Shown in pieces: positions 35,623 to 45,032 of a DNA stretch of 64,000 nucleotides. Origin of the DNA: JAEUHO01 sp046350655 (GTDB lineage Bacteria; Planctomycetota; PLA2; JAEUHO01); contig JAXMAB010000015.1 of assembly GCA_046350655.1 (NCBI GenBank), forward strand, positions 8,586 through 72,585, written 5' to 3'. The notes below the pieces were generated by a model that was given only the letters and a program-made list of their open reading frames with translations, was not told the origin of the DNA and made no database searches. The number at the start of each line of letters is the position of its first letter. Position 1 is the first letter of the stretch. The translations under genes were made by a program, and so were the position numbers.

Positions 35623-36696
35623 ATGCCGACGGAAGTGGTCCGAGTCGCCGACCTCGCCGACGTGGAGCGGGAGCTCCGTCGGGCGGGCGAGATCCTGCGC
35701 CGCGGCGGCCTCGTCGCGTTCCCGACCGAGACCGTGTACGGCATCGCGGTCGCCGCGACGCTGCCCGACGCGGTGGACCGGCTGTACCGCGTGAAGCGCC
35801 GTCCGAGCGGCAAGCCGATGACGCTGATGGTCGCCGACGCGAACGAGGTCCGTCGCCGCTGCCGCGACATCCCGCGCGCGGCCGAACGGCTCATGGAGCG
35901 GTACTGGCCCGGGCCCATGACCCTCGTGCTGCGCGACACCGAGGGCCGCATGACGGGCTTCCGGCTGCCGAACCACCCGCTGGCGCTCGGCCTCGTGCGC
36001 GCCGCGGCGGTGCCGCTGTACGTCCCGAGCGCGAACATCTCGGACGAGCCGCCGGCCGTGACGGCCGAGGGCGTGCTCCGCGCGTTCCCGAACGAGCTCG
36101 ACCTCGTGCTCGACGGCGGCTCCGCGGCGGGCGGCATCCCGAGCAGCGTCGTCGAGGTGGACGGCGACAAGATCTCCGTGCTCCGCGAGGGCGCGATCCC
36201 CGAGGCGCTGCTGCTGCACCCGACGCGCGTGTCGGTGCTGTTCGTCTGCACGGGCAACACCGACCGCAGCCCGCTGATCGAGGCCGCGCTCCGCCGCCGC
36301 CTCGCCGAGCGCCTGGGCTGCACGGAGGCGCAGCTCGACGCCCGCGGGTACCGCGTCTCGTCGGCCGGCACCGACGCGCACGACGACGAGCCCGCCTCGG
36401 AGCGCGCGATGCGCGCGGCGGCCGAGTGGCCCGGCGGCCCCCTCGACCTCTCGCGCCACCGCGCGCGCCGCCTCACCGAGCATCTCCTCGGCGAGGCGAC
36501 CCACGTGTTCTGCATGGAGCGCCTGCACCGCGACGAGATCCTCGCGTTCTTCCCGGGCCGCGCGCGCGACGTGCGCCTCGTGGACCCCGAGGAGAACGAC
36601 GTCGAGGACCCCGCGGGCCAGACCGCGCTCGCCTACCGCCGGCTCGCGTCGAGGCTCGACGCGGCGGCCCAGCTGCTCGCCGGAGGGCTCACGTGA
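35623..36696 (+). CDS. Sua5/YciO/YrdC threonylcarbamoyl-AMP synthase fused to low-molecular-weight protein tyrosine phosphatase
   Basis: 357 residues. Residues ~15-190 are the Sua5-type domain (LVAFPTETVYGIAVAA, YRVKRRPSGKPMTLMV, VPSANISDEPP), which makes threonylcarbamoyl-AMP for tRNA t6A37. Residues ~203-357 are an LMW-PTPase: CTGNTDRS with nucleophile C209 and the P-loop Arg, and the general acid in LVDPEENDVEDPAG (usual DPx). The two are separate neighbours (ywlC, ywlE) in Bacillus, beside rpiB-like genes, so this fusion preserves an old neighbourhood. The stop overlaps the rpiB start. The phosphatase may act on arginine or tyrosine phosphates; Thr at the CTGNT position is the feature linked to arginine phosphatases. 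Confidence 0.9.
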   Translation: MPTEVVRVADLADVERELRRAGEILRRGGLVAFPTETVYGIAVAATLPDAVDRLYRVKRRPSGKPMTLMVADANEVRRRCRDIPRAAERLMERYWPGPMTLVLRDTEGRMTGFRLPNHPLALGLVRAAAVPLYVPSANISDEPPAVTAEGVLRAFPNELDLVLDGGSAAGGIPSSVVEVDGDKISVLREGAIPEALLLHPTRVSVLFVCTGNTDRSPLIEAALRRRLAERLGCTEAQLDARGYRVSSAGTDAHDDEPASERAMRAAAEWPGGPLDLSRHRARRLTEHLLGEATHVFCMERLHRDEILAFFPGRARDVRLVDPEENDVEDPAGQTALAYRRLASRLDAAAQLLAGGLT

Positions 36697-37139
36697 CCCG
36701 GATCGTCGTCGCGTCGGACCACGCCGCGTTCGAGGCGAAGGCCGCGCTCGCGGCCCACCTGCGGGCCGCGGGCCACGAGGTGCTCGACGTCGGCACCGAC
36801 GGCCCCGCGTCGGTGGACTACCCCGACTTCGGCGCGAAGGGCGCCCGGGCGGTGGCGGAGGGGCGCGGCGAGCGCGGCGTGTTCCTCTGCGGCAGCGGCA
36901 TCGGCATCTGCATCGCGGCGAACAAGGTGCGGGGCATCCGCGCGGCGCAGGTGTACGACGAGAGCAGCGCCGAGATGAGCCGCCGCCACAACGACGCGAA
37001 CGTCGCGTGCCTCGGCGCGCGGACGATGCCCGTCGAGCGCCTGCTCGCGCTCGTCGACCTCTTCCTCGCGACGCCGTTCGAGGGCGGGCGCCACGCGGGC
37101 CGCGTGCGGAAGCTCGGCGAGCTCGAGTCGTCCGGCTGA
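36693..37139 (+). CDS. rpiB: ribose-5-phosphate isomerase B
   Basis: 148 residues from GTG 36693 overlapping the previous stop (GTGA). LacAB/RpiB motifs: IVVASDHAAFEAKAAL, DYPDFGAKGA, VFLCGSGIGICIAANK (catalytic Cys) and HNDANVACLGAR. It interconverts ribose-5-phosphate and ribulose-5-phosphate, the same pathway as rpe at 19.1 kb. Co-transcribed with the Sua5-phosphatase fusion. The opposite gene ends 220 bp further on. Confidence 0.94.
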   Translation: MTRIVVASDHAAFEAKAALAAHLRAAGHEVLDVGTDGPASVDYPDFGAKGARAVAEGRGERGVFLCGSGIGICIAANKVRGIRAAQVYDESSAEMSRRHNDANVACLGARTMPVERLLALVDLFLATPFEGGRHAGRVRKLGELESSG

Positions 37140-37333
37140 CCGTCGCGACGTCCGGGCGCCGTCGCGCCGGACGGACGCGCGTGGGACGCCGCCGCCGCGC
37201 GGCGGACCGGGCGACGGCGGACGGGCCCCGCGGCCCCGCGACGGCCCGGAGCTCCGACGGTGCGGATCTCCGACGCCGGCCGCGCGCTGCCTCCAGACCC
37301 TCCCCGATGCGCCCGGCGATCGTCGCGCCGCGC

Positions 37334-37354
37334 TCTCGACGGGCCCCGTCGAGA
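37334..37354 (-). terminator. perfect 10-bp hairpin after the spermidine-synthase-like gene
   Basis: TCTCGACGGG (37334-37343) pairs with CCCGTCGAGA (37345-37354) around one base, 6 nt beyond the minus-strand stop. A second inverted pair, CGTCCGG/CCGGACG at 37149-37173, follows the rpiB stop. Both may serve these convergent genes; neither has a T-run. Confidence 0.5.
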
Positions 37355-37360
37355 CGGGGC

Positions 37361-40300
37361 TCAGCGCGCCGGCGGGAGCGCGGCGCGGGCCCGCTCGGCC
37401 GCCGCCGCGCGCGCGGCCGCGTCCGCGGCGGGGTCCCACGCGATGCCGGCGACCGCGGCCTCGGGGAGGCGCGCCTTCAACGCGGCGAACGCCGCGCCGC
37501 GCACCTCGGCGTCGTCGTCGAGGAGCAGGTCGACCGCGCGCTCGAGCGCGAACCGGCTGCCCTCCCCCACGACCCGCGCGGCGAAGGCGAGGCGCCGCTC
37601 GCGGTCGGCGCTCTTCACGAACGCCGTCGTGACGACGTCCGTGACCGCCGTCTTCTCGAAGCCCCAGTGCGCGGCGGCGAGCAGCGCGGGCTTCCACCGC
37701 TCCCGGTACTCGTCCGCGAGGAGGAGCGGCAGGCGCGGGGCCCGCGGGTCGAGCACGCGCGCGAACGCCGCGCGTTCCGCGTCCGCGGTCCCGCCGGTCG
37801 GCTCCGGCAGCGCGCCGAGCTCGCGGGCGAGGCCCGCCTTCGTGACCGTCGCGTCGGAGCCGGTCAACGCGAGCAGCAGCTCGGCCAGCTGACGCATGGC
37901 CTCGACGCGCTGCTCGAGGTCGGCCTGGCGGTACCGCGCGAGCAGCGGCCGCGCGGCCGCGACGTCGCCGTCCGCGCACGGCGGCAGGCTCGACGCGAAC
38001 GCGCCGAGCCGAGCCGCCGCGGCCGCGGAGACGGCGTCGCCGCCGCGGCGGTGCCCGACCGCGACGAGGAGCAGGTCGCGCAGCCGGTCGAGCCACGGGT
38101 AGGCGCGGCGCGCCGTCGCGAGCACGTCCTCGGCCTCCGAGCACCGTCCCGTGCGCAGGAGCACCTCGCCGAGCAGCGCCGTCGCCTCGGGCTGGCCGGT
38201 GCCGTTCGGGTCGACGGAGCCGACCTCCGCGCACCGCCGCGCGAGCCCGAGCGCCCGCTCCCCCGCCGCGCGCGCGCCCGACGCGTCGCCGGACGCGACC
38301 GCGGCGTCGAGGGCCGCGAGCGCGTCGCGCGTCGCGCCGTCGAGCAGCCGCCGCTCGAGGCTTCCCTGCCGCCGCGCGAGGTGCAGGTCGCCGAGGGCCG
38401 GTCCGGCCGACAGCTCGCGGTAGGTCGAGAGCGCGTCCTCGAGGTTCGCGAAGCCCTGCTGCCGGCGCCGCACGGCGGCCGCGGCGAGCTCGGCGCGGCC
38501 CGTGCGCGTCGCGGCGGCGGCGATCCGCCCCGCGTCCACGAGGTAGGCCTCGCCGAGCGCCTCGACGGCGCGCGCCCGGAGCACCGTGCGCGCCTGCCCG
38601 TGCATCGCCGCGAACTCCTCCGGCGGCGCGAACGCCAGCGCGGGCGAGCCCGACGGGTCGTCGTCCGGGACGACGAGCCCCGAGAGCCAGAGCAGCGTGT
38701 CGGAGAGGTACGACGTCGAGAGCCCGGCCCGCGGCAGCGGGTACGCCTCGGGGAACGGGACGTCGTCGGTCACGACGCGGCGGGCGAGGGGCCCCGGCGG
38801 CGACGCGCGGACGGCCTCCTCGGACGACTTGGACGGGTCGTCGAGCACGGCGCGGATGCGGGGGCCCGACGCGACCCACGCGAGGGTCACGGCGGTGGCG
38901 CGCATGAAGCCCGCCGCGCGCATCATGCGCTGGACGTCCCGGCCGCGGGCCGTCACCGTCGCGCCGTCGGGCTTCGCGGTCCCCACCCGCCCGATCAGCA
39001 CGCTCGACTGCTCGAAGAACCAGAGCGCGCCGTCCGGGAACACGTCGAGGAACGTGCGGACGAGCGACGCGTACAGGTCGACGGGCATCGCGTGCACCGG
39101 GATCCACTGCGCCAGGACGCCGCCGTCGCGCAGGCGCGAGCGGGCGAGCTCGTAGAACTCGCGCGTGTAGAACGGCAGCGCGGCCGGCGTGTACGGCATC
39201 AGCGGCTCGAGCGTGATGACGTCGAGGTCCGGGGCGTGCATGAGCAGCGCGCGGCGGCCGTCGTCCACCCGCACGCGGACGCGGTCGTCCGCGAGCGCGC
39301 CGTGCTCGTCCGTCGCGAGGACGCGGCCGTTCACGTGCTCGAAGTGCGGCGCCAGCGCGAGCACCGCGCGGCTGGTCTCGACGATCTCGAGCCGGCGGAC
39401 GTCGGGGTGCGCGGCGACCGCGCCGGCCGTCGTCCCCGTGCCGAACGCGATCACCATCGCGTGCTCCGGGTTCGCCGCGCTGAACACCGGCAGGTGCCCG
39501 AGCATCCGCATGTAGCCGTAGGCCGACCCCGTGGCCGCGGCCGCGAACTCGTCGGTGTAGAGCGTGCGGTCCGACGGGGGCACGTCGACGACGCTGGCGG
39601 TCGTCGTCTCGTCGCTCCGCACCGCCACGACGCGGCGCGACGGGTCGCGCCGGCCGTCGGCCCCGAGGACGACGCGGCTCGCGTCGACGAGGTCGCGCGG
39701 CGTCGCGCGCGCCGCGAGGAACGGCGTCCCGAGGCCGAGGAGCAGGCCCGCGAGGGCGCCGCCGACGGCGAGCCCGCGCCGGGTCCCGCCGCCCGCGCCG
39801 AGCAGGAACAACCCGACCGCGCCCGCGAGCAGCCCGAGCCCCGCCCACGCGAGGAGCGGCCCGCCCGGCGTCACGTCCGACGCCTCGACGCCCGCCGCCA
39901 TCAGCACGACGAGGGGCCCCGCGACGCCGCCGAGCCCGTTCGCGAGCGCCACGCGCCCGGCGGCGGCGCCGAGGCGCTCCGGCCGCGCGTCCGCCGCCCA
40001 GCGCACCGTCAGCGGGTAGACGGCGCCGAGGAGCACCGCGGGCGCGCCCAGGAGGAGCGCCGACCCGGCCAGCGCGCACCACCGCTGCGCGGCGCGCGGG
40101 TCGCCGGACGCGAACGCGGCGTCGCGCACGCCGCGCATCACGCCCTCGACCGACGGCAGCGCCAGGAGCCCGGCCACGACCGCGGCGCCGACGAGCAGCA
40201 GCAGCGCGCCCGTCGCGCGCGCCGGGCGCGCGACGCGCGCGAGGACCGGCCCGAGCAGGAGGCTCCCCGCCGCGAGGCCCAGCAGGAAGACGCCGAGCAT

Positions 40301-41116
40301 CGCCGCGAACGACGCCGCGAACCCCTCGACGAAGAACACGACGATCCGGACGCCGGCCGCCTCGAGGGCGAGCGCGAGAAAGCCGCTGCAGGCCGCGACG
40401 AGCAGCGGGCCCGGCGACGTCGGCGCGTCGTCGCCGCCCGCGGGCGGCGCGGGGTTCGGCCGCCGGTCGAGCGCGAGCGCGGCGAGCCCGACGACGGCCG
40501 CGACCGTCGCGGCGTACCGCAGCGACCCCGACACGCCGACGTCGAACACGCCGTAGAACCCGGCCCAGAGCGCGCCGGCCACGGCGCCCAGCGTGTTCAC
40601 GCCGTACAGGAGCGGCGCGCGCGCGCCGACCGCGCGGCCCGCCGGCGTCGCCGCGCGGAGCACCGCGGGGAACGTCGCGCCGAGCAGGAACGCGCACGGC
40701 CCCACCGCGAGCGCCACCAGCACGAGGTCGAGCAGCACGCGCACGACGCCGCCGCCCTGCGCCGCGCGCACGTACGCCCCCTCGACCGCCGCGAGCCCGG
40801 GCAGCACCGCCACGGCCCAGCCGGCCGCGGCCACCTCGAGCACGCCGTAGAACGCCAGCGGCCGCGTCACGCGGTCCGCGCGCCGTCCGCCCCACGCGCC
40901 GCCGGCGCCGAGCCCCGCGAGGTACACCGCGAGCACCGTCGCCGACGTCGCCGCGGTGGACCCGAGCACCAGCAGCAGCCGCCGGCTGAACGCGACCTCG
41001 TACACGAGGCCCGCCGCGCCCGAGACGAGGTACAGCAACGCCGCCACCGCCCACGGGACGCTGGCGCGCGGGGCCGACGGCGCCGCCGCCGGGGCCGAGG
41101 AGGACGTCGAGGTCAT
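37361..41116 (-). CDS. membrane-embedded spermidine-synthase-like protein with C-terminal helical repeats
   Basis: 1251 residues from ATG 41116. The first ~480 residues form about a dozen transmembrane segments resembling an MFS transporter (YLVSGAAGLVYEVAFSRRLL, FLLGATFPAVLRAATPAG, GVNTLGAVAGALWAGF). A class I aminopropyltransferase-like domain follows (~520-760): IAFGTGTTAGAVAAHPDVRR, VNGRVLATDEHGALADDRVR and LITLEPLMPYTP-type sequence in place of the spermidine synthase DxxD. The final ~400 residues are Ala/Arg-rich helices like TPR/HEAT repeats. Such fused proteins are common in Planctomycetota and Myxococcota; substrate and reaction are unproven. Its 5' side is a gene-free region of ~720 bp. 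Confidence 0.82.
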   Translation of the reverse strand: MTSTSSSAPAAAPSAPRASVPWAVAALLYLVSGAAGLVYEVAFSRRLLLVLGSTAATSATVLAVYLAGLGAGGAWGGRRADRVTRPLAFYGVLEVAAAGWAVAVLPGLAAVEGAYVRAAQGGGVVRVLLDLVLVALAVGPCAFLLGATFPAVLRAATPAGRAVGARAPLLYGVNTLGAVAGALWAGFYGVFDVGVSGSLRYAATVAAVVGLAALALDRRPNPAPPAGGDDAPTSPGPLLVAACSGFLALALEAAGVRIVVFFVEGFAASFAAMLGVFLLGLAAGSLLLGPVLARVARPARATGALLLLVGAAVVAGLLALPSVEGVMRGVRDAAFASGDPRAAQRWCALAGSALLLGAPAVLLGAVYPLTVRWAADARPERLGAAAGRVALANGLGGVAGPLVVLMAAGVEASDVTPGGPLLAWAGLGLLAGAVGLFLLGAGGGTRRGLAVGGALAGLLLGLGTPFLAARATPRDLVDASRVVLGADGRRDPSRRVVAVRSDETTTASVVDVPPSDRTLYTDEFAAAATGSAYGYMRMLGHLPVFSAANPEHAMVIAFGTGTTAGAVAAHPDVRRLEIVETSRAVLALAPHFEHVNGRVLATDEHGALADDRVRVRVDDGRRALLMHAPDLDVITLEPLMPYTPAALPFYTREFYELARSRLRDGGVLAQWIPVHAMPVDLYASLVRTFLDVFPDGALWFFEQSSVLIGRVGTAKPDGATVTARGRDVQRMMRAAGFMRATAVTLAWVASGPRIRAVLDDPSKSSEEAVRASPPGPLARRVVTDDVPFPEAYPLPRAGLSTSYLSDTLLWLSGLVVPDDDPSGSPALAFAPPEEFAAMHGQARTVLRARAVEALGEAYLVDAGRIAAAATRTGRAELAAAAVRRRQQGFANLEDALSTYRELSAGPALGDLHLARRQGSLERRLLDGATRDALAALDAAVASGDASGARAAGERALGLARRCAEVGSVDPNGTGQPEATALLGEVLLRTGRCSEAEDVLATARRAYPWLDRLRDLLLVAVGHRRGGDAVSAAAAARLGAFASSLPPCADGDVAAARPLLARYRQADLEQRVEAMRQLAELLLALTGSDATVTKAGLARELGALPEPTGGTADAERAAFARVLDPRAPRLPLLLADEYRERWKPALLAAAHWGFEKTAVTDVVTTAFVKSADRERRLAFAARVVGEGSRFALERAVDLLLDDDAEVRGAAFAALKARLPEAAVAGIAWDPAADAAARAAAAERARAALPPAR

Positions 41117-41837
41117 GCCGGGAGTCTCCCCGACGCCGCCGACGAGGGCGCCCCGATTCCGGCACGCCCCCCCGCGCCGGCGGGCCGCGTCCCGGCCGCG
41201 CGGATCGCGACGGCGCCCCCTCGTCGGCAGGGCGGAACGGCTCCCGGACCGCGAGGCCCGGTGGCCGCCCGTGGCCCCTCGGACCGGCGACCTCCGGCCG
41301 CAAGGCCTCCCGCCGAATGGACCAACCGCCGCACGAGGGTGCGGGCGGCAGGCTCGGGCCGGGGACGACCCCCGCGCGGAACGCCCCGACGCCCACCGAC
41401 GCGAGGGTCGCCCGCCGCGTCTCGACCGATCACGGCGCGGCGGGCGGCGCGCGGGCCCGGCTCTCCCTGGGTCTGCGTCGCCGCGGGCCCGCGTCCTCCC
41501 TGGGGCGCCCCGGGGGACGACCCCGCGGGGTCGCGCGCTCCGGGCGCCGAGGAACTTTCGGGGCGGGGGCTCCCGGGAGCCGACGGGTGGCACGGGGCCA
41601 AGGCGAGGCCTCCGCCGAGGGCCCGGGGCCACGACCCATCGGGGGCCCGGCAGGCCGCGACTCGGCGGCACGCCGTGGCCCGGTCGCCGCGCAGACGTCA
41701 CGGGGCCGCCGCGAAGACGCCACGGGGCCGCGCCCCTGCGCGAGCCTACGACCTACGAGGTCCTACGGGGTCCTACGGGTGGCGGCGGGCACGACCCAGC
41801 CGGCGCACCCGTCCCGCGGCGTCCGACCTGCGGGGCG
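41117..41837. repeat. 721-bp gene-free region with short tandem repeats
   Basis: No frame here shows a recognisable protein. It contains a dispersed-motif copy (GGACCGCGAGGCCCGGTGGCC, 41247-41267), a direct repeat GACGYCACGGGGCCGC (41694-41709, 41716-41731), four CCTACG-based ~11-bp units (41745-41779) and a 16-nt-period repeat GACCTGCGGGG (41825-41835, 41841-41851) that runs into the rpsU stop. The promoter for the spermidine-synthase-like gene must lie at its left end. Confidence 0.55.
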
Positions 41838-42035
41838 TCAGACCTGCGGGGTCTGCGCGAGGCGGATCGTCTTGATGCGCTCGCGGTCCTTGCGGCGCCG
41901 ACGCTCGCTCGGCTTCTCGTAATAGGCGTGCCGCTTGAGCTCGCGGGTGATCCCCTCGTTGTTGCAGATCTTCCGGAGGCGCCGAAGCGTCTTCTCCAGC
42001 GGCTCGTTGTTCTTCACCTGGACGCGGACAGCCAT
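41838..42035 (-). CDS. rpsU: 30S ribosomal protein S21
   Basis: 65 residues from ATG 42035 with GGAGG at 5-nt spacing. The sequence VQVKNNEPLEKTLRRLRKIC and the basic tail ERRRRKDRERIKTIR are typical of bS21, which sits on the small subunit near the anti-Shine-Dalgarno sequence of 16S rRNA. Length is normal. A TACAAG element (42076-42071) could be its -10. Its 3' codons are part of a local tandem repeat. Confidence 0.95.
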   Translation of the reverse strand: MAVRVQVKNNEPLEKTLRRLRKICNNEGITRELKRHAYYEKPSERRRRKDRERIKTIRLAQTPQV

Positions 42036-42589
42036 CGAACCTCCGAGGGGTTCCGGGACCCGAGCCGGTGCTTGTACCACGGAACGCCCCGGTGCCGAGT
42101 CTCGCGCGAGGGGTCGGGGAGGCCCGACCGCGAGGCCCGGCCGCACCCCGCGTCCGGGGCCCCGCCGGTCGCCCCGCCGCCCGGCTCGCGACCCCCGGTC
42201 GGGGGCCGCGGACCGCGGCATCCGCCGCCGCGGACCGACCGGCGGCGTCCGGGCCGCCCCCCCCGCCCCCGCGCGGGCCGACCGTCGAGCCGGTCGGCCG
42301 CTCCCCCCGTCCCCTCGGATCCGGGATCGCACGGGTCGCGCCACGAAACGGGGCGGAACGGTGCCGGGGCCCGGTGTCGTCCAAGCGACAGGCCGGGGCT
42401 CCCTGCGGGGCGTCGGCCGACCGACGACGCCGTCGGGCCGTGCCTCGCTCCGTGGATCGAGCCGTCGAACGACATCGAGTTTGACGCGCTGCGAACCCCC
42501 GGCGAGACTGCATCGTCCGAGGGTGCGTTCGGGCCGATCTGACGCTTGGGAGCCTGGGCTCGTGCCCGGGATCGGGAGGTTCGTTGCCG
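42036..42589. other. 554-bp divergent intergenic region before the gsp operon
   Basis: Between rpsU (minus) and gspD (plus). It has a dispersed-motif copy (CCGACCGCGAGGCCCGGCCGC, 42124-42144), a candidate rpsU -10 (TACAAG on the minus strand, 42076-42071) and a candidate gsp promoter at 42481-42509. The middle ~300 bp show no gene or repeat that I can support. Confidence 0.5.
42481..42509 (+). promoter_or_regulatory. candidate promoter of the gsp operon, TTGACG-17-GAGACT
   Basis: TTGACG at 42481-42486 matches the -35 consensus in 5 of 6 positions; after 17 nt comes GAGACT (42504-42509), a poor -10. The leader would be ~75 nt. Confidence 0.4.
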
Positions 42590-45022
42590 ATGAGGACTCC
42601 GTCGTCTGTCGCCCCGCCGCCGACCGTCGCCGCCCCCGCCGCCCGTGGCCCCCACGCCGGGCGCCGCGCCGCGACGAGGGCCCGGGGGGGGCTGCTGGGG
42701 CTCGCCCTCGCCTGCGTGGCGGTCGTGGCGGCCTGCGTCGGCGGGCTCGCCCGCGAGGCGGCGGCGGCGGACGCGCCGGGGGCGCCGAAGCCCGGCGACA
42801 TCGACATCCTCATCGGCGAGGAGATCGAGATCAAGGACCTCCTGAAGCAGGTCTCGTTCACGACGCGCATCCCGATCCTCTGGAGCGACACGGACAAGGC
42901 GGTCACGCGCAAGATCCAGGGCTCGACCCGGCTGCGGGCGCCCGGCGGCGAGAAGCTCTTCGACATGGTCCGCGGCCTGCTCACCTTCCAGGAGGTGGTG
43001 CTCGTGCCGATCGGGCCGGACGGCTACCGGGTGTACGTGGCGATGGACGCGCGCACGCTCCAGAACCAGTTCATCCTGAAGAACAAGCCCGTCTACATGG
43101 AGATCGACGACAAGGTCGCCGCCGAGATCGAGGGGCAGGACGGCCTGTTCGTCGCGACGACGCTCAAGGTCAAGAACATCGACAACCTGCGCGACGCGCG
43201 CACCGCGCTGTCGCGCGTGGTGACGGGCCAGCAGGTCGGCAACGTGCAGGAGGTGCCGGCCGCGCGCGCGTTCGTCGTGACCGACTTCGCGCCGAACGTC
43301 GTGGCGATCTACCGGCTCCTGAAGCAGATGGACGTGCAGCCCGAGGGCAAGCAGCTCAAGCAGGCGTACATCCAGCTCAACTACGCGCTCGCCGAGGACA
43401 TCGAGCCCATCCTCACGGACCTCTTCACGGGCAAGCAGCGCGTCACGCAGCAGCAGCCCGGCCAGCCCGGCGGCGGCGACGTGGTCGACCCGGAGGCCCG
43501 CATCGTCGCGGAGCCGCGCACCAACCAGATCATCGTCTACGCGATCGAGGAGGACATCGTCGAGATCAAGGCGCTCGTCGCCGAGCTCGACAAGCCCCTC
43601 ATCTTCGTCAAGCAGATCGTGCACGTGATCCAGCTGAAGAACCTCGACGCCGAGGAGACGGCCCAGGTCCTGCAGACGCTGATCGACGGGACGACGCTCT
43701 TCGGGAGCAGCGGCGGCGTGTCGTCCTCGTCGTCGTCGCGGCGGACGGGCGGCGGCAACAACAACCGCGGGAACACCGCGACGCCGCGGACGACGGTCAC
43801 CAGCGTCCCCGGCGGCGCGAGCCCCGAGGACGAGGAGAAGCCGGCCGTCGTCGCCGACAAGGCCAGCAACTCCCTGATCATCGCGGCCAGCCAGGACCAG
43901 TTCAACCGCCTGAAGGTCGTGATCGAGCAGATCGACGTGCGCAAGTCGCAGGTGCTGATCGAGGCGGCGCTCATCGAGCTGTCGCTCGACGACTCGTACC
44001 GCTTCACCATCGAGCTGGCCGGCCTCGACAACAACGGCCTGAAGGACGGCGCCGGCGCGTCCTTCTTCGGCGGCACCAACTACGGCCTCACGACGTTCGC
44101 GGACCGCGACGGCGACGGCACGTTCACCGACCGCATCCCGCCGTTCATCGCGGAGGGCGGCAGCGCCCCGAGCGGCGCCATCGGCGGCATCTTCGCGTCG
44201 GGCCAGGTCCCGTTCATCTACCGCGCGCTCAACACGGTGCGCAAGACGCGCGTGCTCCAGCTCCCGAGCATCGTGACGACCGACAACGAGGAGGCGACGA
44301 TCCGCGTCCTCGACGAGCAGGCGACGACGAGCAGCACGACGACGTCCGGCGGCAACACGACGGGCGGCTTCCAGAACTTCCAGGAAGCCGGCACGACCCT
44401 CTCCATCAGCCCCCACATCGCCAACGACGACTACCTCCTCCTCAACATCAACCTCGAGGTGTCGGGCTTCCAGGGCGAGCCGAAGACCGTCGGCGACAAC
44501 GTGATCCCGTCCGACCGCTTCCGCCGCAGCCTCGTGACGGCGGTGGTGGTCCCCGACCGCCACACGGTCATCATCGGCGGCCTCATCGGCGGCACGAGCC
44601 GGTCGGACGTCGACCAGGTGCCGTTCCTCGGCGAGATCCCGGTGTTCGGCGAGCTGTTCAAGAGCACCGCGAAGAGCGAGCGCCAGACGAACCTCTTCCT
44701 GTTCGTGACCCCCACGATCCTCAAGGCGTCCGACGTCGACTTCTCGAGCTACGACGAGGTCACCTGCGAGAAGAAGCGCAAGGGCGACGAGCTCATCGGC
44801 GAGATCGAGATCCCGTTCTCGAACTTCGTGAAGTGCCGCGACGCGAAGTGCATGCAGGACCCGGCCACGGGCTGCCTGCGCGGGTGGGGCTCGGCTTCCG
44901 ACCGCCTCGACAAGATGGGCGCGCTCGACGCGACGTCGTTCCGCGCCGTGGACAAGGACCGCCTCTACCGCGAGGCGGAGGCCCGCCGCCGCGCCGTCCG
45001 CGACGGCACGTGCGCGAAGTGA
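42590..45022 (+). CDS. gspD: type II secretion system secretin GspD
   Basis: 810 residues. ATG 42590 follows GGGAGG by 10 nt; TTG 42584 is also in frame. A long N-terminal export segment (LGLALACVAVVAACVGG) is followed by N0/N1-type domains (~70-300), N2/N3 repeats (IQLNYALAEDIEPILTDLF; HVIQLKNLDAEETAQVLQTL, with a Ser/Gly-rich loop ~380-400), and the secretin barrel (~480-715) with RVLQLPSIVTTDNEEATIRV, GTTLSISPHIAND and the VPFLGEIPVFGELF signature. The C-terminal ~95 residues are charged and carry five cysteines (for example KCRDAKC), not typical of GspD and perhaps species-specific. It forms the outer-membrane channel and leads the D-E-F block. Confidence 0.93.
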   Translation: MRTPSSVAPPPTVAAPAARGPHAGRRAATRARGGLLGLALACVAVVAACVGGLAREAAAADAPGAPKPGDIDILIGEEIEIKDLLKQVSFTTRIPILWSDTDKAVTRKIQGSTRLRAPGGEKLFDMVRGLLTFQEVVLVPIGPDGYRVYVAMDARTLQNQFILKNKPVYMEIDDKVAAEIEGQDGLFVATTLKVKNIDNLRDARTALSRVVTGQQVGNVQEVPAARAFVVTDFAPNVVAIYRLLKQMDVQPEGKQLKQAYIQLNYALAEDIEPILTDLFTGKQRVTQQQPGQPGGGDVVDPEARIVAEPRTNQIIVYAIEEDIVEIKALVAELDKPLIFVKQIVHVIQLKNLDAEETAQVLQTLIDGTTLFGSSGGVSSSSSSRRTGGGNNNRGNTATPRTTVTSVPGGASPEDEEKPAVVADKASNSLIIAASQDQFNRLKVVIEQIDVRKSQVLIEAALIELSLDDSYRFTIELAGLDNNGLKDGAGASFFGGTNYGLTTFADRDGDGTFTDRIPPFIAEGGSAPSGAIGGIFASGQVPFIYRALNTVRKTRVLQLPSIVTTDNEEATIRVLDEQATTSSTTTSGGNTTGGFQNFQEAGTTLSISPHIANDDYLLLNINLEVSGFQGEPKTVGDNVIPSDRFRRSLVTAVVVPDRHTVIIGGLIGGTSRSDVDQVPFLGEIPVFGELFKSTAKSERQTNLFLFVTPTILKASDVDFSSYDEVTCEKKRKGDELIGEIEIPFSNFVKCRDAKCMQDPATGCLRGWGSASDRLDKMGALDATSFRAVDKDRLYREAEARRRAVRDGTCAK

Positions 45023-45032
45023 CGGAGGCCCC

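Noticed and set aside
41317..41922. Plus-strand open frame across the region before rpsU
   Set aside because: Low-complexity, runs antisense into rpsU, no ribosome site or domain.
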